DNA from: an uncultured Flavobacteriaceae bacterium
GTDB lineage: Bacteria; Bacteroidota; Bacteroidia; Flavobacteriales; Flavobacteriaceae
Assembly (NCBI GenBank): GCA_947494565.1
Contig: CANLVG010000001.1
Span: 620,001-684,000, forward strand
Length of the DNA stretch: 64,000 bases
Direction of reading: 5' to 3'
Every line of letters starts with the position of its first letter. The stretch's first letter is position 1. A program made the position numbers and the translations under genes. The notes beneath the pieces were generated by a model. It was not told the DNA's origin, made no database searches, and was given only the letters and a program-made list of their open reading frames with translations. This document shows positions 62,208-64,000 of this stretch, piece after piece.

Positions 62208-62918
62208 ATGAAAAAAACGCTCGCTCTTTTAGCGCTACTCCATTCAATTACAAGTTTTGCTCAAGAAATCGGTGATGATAAATGGGGTTCTTGGCATATG
62301 TATTTCGGCACCAATACGATTTCTGAAAAGCTGAGCATACACACCGAAGCGCAACTGCGTTATTATGAAAACGGTAAGAATTTCAATCAATTGCTACTTC
62401 GAACGGGGTTGAACTATCATATCAATCGGAATGCCATGGTTACGGGAGGATATGCCTTTATCGACACCGACCCGACCTTTGAGGGAAATGAGAACCTGAT
62501 CAATAACATCTCAGAGCATCGTGTTTTTCAACAGCTTATTTTGAAGAACACCGTAGGTCGAGTTCTTTTCGAACATCGCTATCGACTGGAACAACGATTC
62601 ATTGAAGTGGAGAACCGCAATTCACCCTTTTACGAGAAAAGTACCCAGCATCGGGCACGGTATCGCTTACAGGTTACCGTACCTTTGAACAAGATATTTT
62701 TCCTGAATTTCTATGATGAGATATTTCTGAATTTGCAGGATAATGTGTATGGTCAAAATCGTTTGTATGGAGCACTAGGTGCCCATGTCTTTAAGAATAC
62801 TAGTGTTCAAGTGGGGTACCTAAAAAATCATTTTCCCAGGGCAAATTTCGATCGCTTGCAGATAGGTGTCTTTTACAATCCCGACTTAAGACGTAAATCT
62901 AAAAAGAACGCACCATGA
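62208..62918 (+). CDS. DUF2490-family exported protein
   Basis: 236 residues from ATG 62208 (the TTG one codon before is not needed). A signal peptide ends near SITSFAQ. The rest is a run of amphipathic strands with aromatic-rich girdles (YRLEQRFIEVENRNSPFYEK, RARYRLQVTVPLNKIFFLNF), typical of a DUF2490 outer-membrane beta-barrel. The start ATG of the next gene overlaps its stop (ATGA), so the two may be cotranscribed. The 190-base gap before it contains only a weak GC-rich hairpin remnant. Confidence 0.85.
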   Translation: MKKTLALLALLHSITSFAQEIGDDKWGSWHMYFGTNTISEKLSIHTEAQLRYYENGKNFNQLLLRTGLNYHINRNAMVTGGYAFIDTDPTFEGNENLINNISEHRVFQQLILKNTVGRVLFEHRYRLEQRFIEVENRNSPFYEKSTQHRARYRLQVTVPLNKIFFLNFYDEIFLNLQDNVYGQNRLYGALGAHVFKNTSVQVGYLKNHFPRANFDRLQIGVFYNPDLRRKSKKNAP

Positions 62919-64000
62919 GTCTCCAAAAAATCACGTTTCAAAATAAAGAAGGGCAGACTCTTGTCGGCAGATTAGAACTACCCGCAGATCAACATCCGCA
63001 TAACTTTGCCATTTTCGCGCATTGTTTTACGTGTAACAAAAATCTCTCAGCGGTACGGAATATAAGTCAAGCCCTCACTTCAAAAGGTTTTGGGGTACTG
63101 CGTTTTGATTTTACAGGATTGGGTGAAAGCGATGGCGATTTTGAGGATACCAATTTCTCCGGTAATGTAGAGGATCTAGTTGCCGCCTCAGACTACCTAG
63201 AAACAAATTACAGCTCCCCCACCCTTCTTGTTGGGCATTCTTTAGGAGGTGCTGCGGTTATCTTTGCGGCGTCCAAGATCGCTTCGGTAAAGGCCGTAGC
63301 AACTATCGGAGCCCCATCAAATCCGAAACATGTACAGCATCTGTTCAAAAGTCGATTGGATGAAATTGAAGCATCCGGTAAGGCCGTAGTGAATTTGAGC
63401 GGTCGGGACTTTACGATCAAAAAGCAATTCTTGACCGATTTAGAATCGAAATCCCTTCCGGAAACCGCTCAAGGTTTGCGAAAGGCCTTGTTGATCATGC
63501 ATTCTCCACAAGATGACACTGTGGGCATTAAAAATGCCGAGGAAATCTATGTGGCCGCACGTCATCCGAAAAGTTTCGTTTCCATTGATGGTGCGGATCA
63601 TTTGCTAATGAACAAAAGTGACTCGGTCTATGTCGGTCGGGTTATCGCCGGATGGGCGCAACGTTATGTTGAAGTTCCTGAGGGATCATCATTGAAATCA
63701 CAACATCAGGTAGTGGCAAGTTTAGATGCCGAAGATGGCTTCACTACAACCATGAAGGTGGGCAATCACTATATGGTCGCAGATGAACCGACTTCCTTTG
63801 GAGGAAACGATTTTGGACCTTCACCCTATGAATTGGTTTCGGCAGGTTTGTCGGCTTGTACGGCAATGACCGTGCAGATGTATGTGCGGCGAAAGAAATG
63901 GCCCTTGGAAACCATTGAAGTGCACACGTCATACGGAAAATCACATGCTGAGGATTGTGAGGACTGCGAATCGGATAAAGCGAAAATCGATACCTTCCAT
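62915..64000 (+). CDS. Alpha/beta hydrolase-OsmC fusion protein (C-terminus cut by window edge)
   Basis: At least 362 residues, open at the window end. Residues 1-245 are an alpha/beta hydrolase: FAIFAHCFTCNKNLSAVRN, VLRFDFTGLGESDGDFED, then the nucleophile elbow LLVGHSLGGAAV, the Asp in HSPQDDTVGI and the His in GADHLL. After residue about 265 an OsmC-like domain starts: VGNHYMVADEPTSFGGNDFG, SPYELVSAGLSACTAMTVQM (catalytic Cys), with a CEDCES pair at the edge. OsmC proteins reduce organic hydroperoxides. This fused form is known in Bacteroidota and other groups. The start is ATGA-coupled to the DUF2490 gene. Confidence 0.92.
   Translation, partial: MSLQKITFQNKEGQTLVGRLELPADQHPHNFAIFAHCFTCNKNLSAVRNISQALTSKGFGVLRFDFTGLGESDGDFEDTNFSGNVEDLVAASDYLETNYSSPTLLVGHSLGGAAVIFAASKIASVKAVATIGAPSNPKHVQHLFKSRLDEIEASGKAVVNLSGRDFTIKKQFLTDLESKSLPETAQGLRKALLIMHSPQDDTVGIKNAEEIYVAARHPKSFVSIDGADHLLMNKSDSVYVGRVIAGWAQRYVEVPEGSSLKSQHQVVASLDAEDGFTTTMKVGNHYMVADEPTSFGGNDFGPSPYELVSAGLSACTAMTVQMYVRRKKWPLETIEVHTSYGKSHAEDCEDCESDKAKIDTFH

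Noticed and set aside
1-64000. CRISPR arrays, tRNA or rRNA genes, IS elements, integrases, phage genes, toxin-antitoxin pairs
   Set aside because: None seen: no regularly spaced repeats, no cloverleaf with a conserved T-arm, no transposase DDE or recombinase motif in any frame read.

Overview
The window is chromosomal DNA from a member of the Bacteroidota, almost certainly a marine Flavobacteriaceae (Maribacter/Zobellia-like). The evidence is lineage-specific content: a PorP/SprF-type outer-membrane protein, a PorD/DUF4835 protein, the Bacteroidota form of RpoZ, an RprX/RprY-like two-component pair, a bacillithiol-type YtxJ, a YbbR-coaE pair, many short lipoprotein signals, and promoters with a TAnnTTTG -7 box. 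There is no rRNA, tRNA, CRISPR array, insertion sequence, integrase or phage gene. Coding density is high and no gene-free stretch exceeds about 200 bases once the SRP RNA and a 51-residue lipoprotein gene are counted.

Layout. 1-3.8 kb: the start of a short-chain dehydrogenase, the SRP RNA, a glutaminyl-peptide cyclotransferase, a thioesterase and a beta-helix lipoprotein. 3.8-8.7 kb is the most unusual region: a LytTR regulator with a degenerate receiver, a 51-residue lipoprotein with its own terminator, a TPR-containing histidine kinase whose signal peptide lacks a normal start codon, a NarL/LuxR-type response regulator, a 22-bp perfect hairpin and an unrecognised acidic protein. The first and last genes share an upstream element at the same distance from a perfect -7 box. 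8.8-21.8 kb: glyA, fumarylacetoacetase, a lipoprotein, ytxJ, clpB, a TetR regulator, a PorP-coiled coil-SPOR-like fusion, a histidine phosphatase, a DUF6503-like lipoprotein, smpB, pcm and an NTF2-like protein. 21.9-29.4 kb: a tight eight-gene forward run (Gfo/Idh oxidoreductase, hydroxybutyryl-CoA dehydrogenase, DUF1015, PLPHP, exonuclease-GIY-YIG, K+ channel, miaA, gluconokinase) ending in a terminator that contains the last stop codon.

29.4-41.9 kb is a reverse-strand housekeeping block: DUF6913, dapA; bamD-rpoZ-coaBC-porD-recN; fabI; glycosyltransferase-ybbR-coaE; then the RprX/RprY-like kinase and regulator, preceded by three TTAAC/TTAAA half-sites with 11-12 bp spacing. 42-46 kb: a 5'-nucleotidase split into two genes in reversed domain order, an acetyltransferase, a NIPSNAP protein, a small unknown protein and an M23 peptidase. 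46-64 kb is a catabolic and secreted-protein region: a 1130-residue ThuA/sugar dehydrogenase/PKD/cytochrome c/CBM-like lipoprotein, a YdeI-like protein, an MFS transporter, a cyanophycinase-like peptidase, a CDP-alcohol phosphatidyltransferase, three consecutive exported amidohydrolases, a TPMT-like methyltransferase, a membrane protein, a large sortilin/BNR beta-propeller protein, a DUF2490 protein and a truncated alpha/beta hydrolase-OsmC fusion.

Family names come from reading translated sequence and remembered motifs; no search was run. Start codons were moved from the longest open frame where a signal peptide, a promoter box or an ATG supported it.
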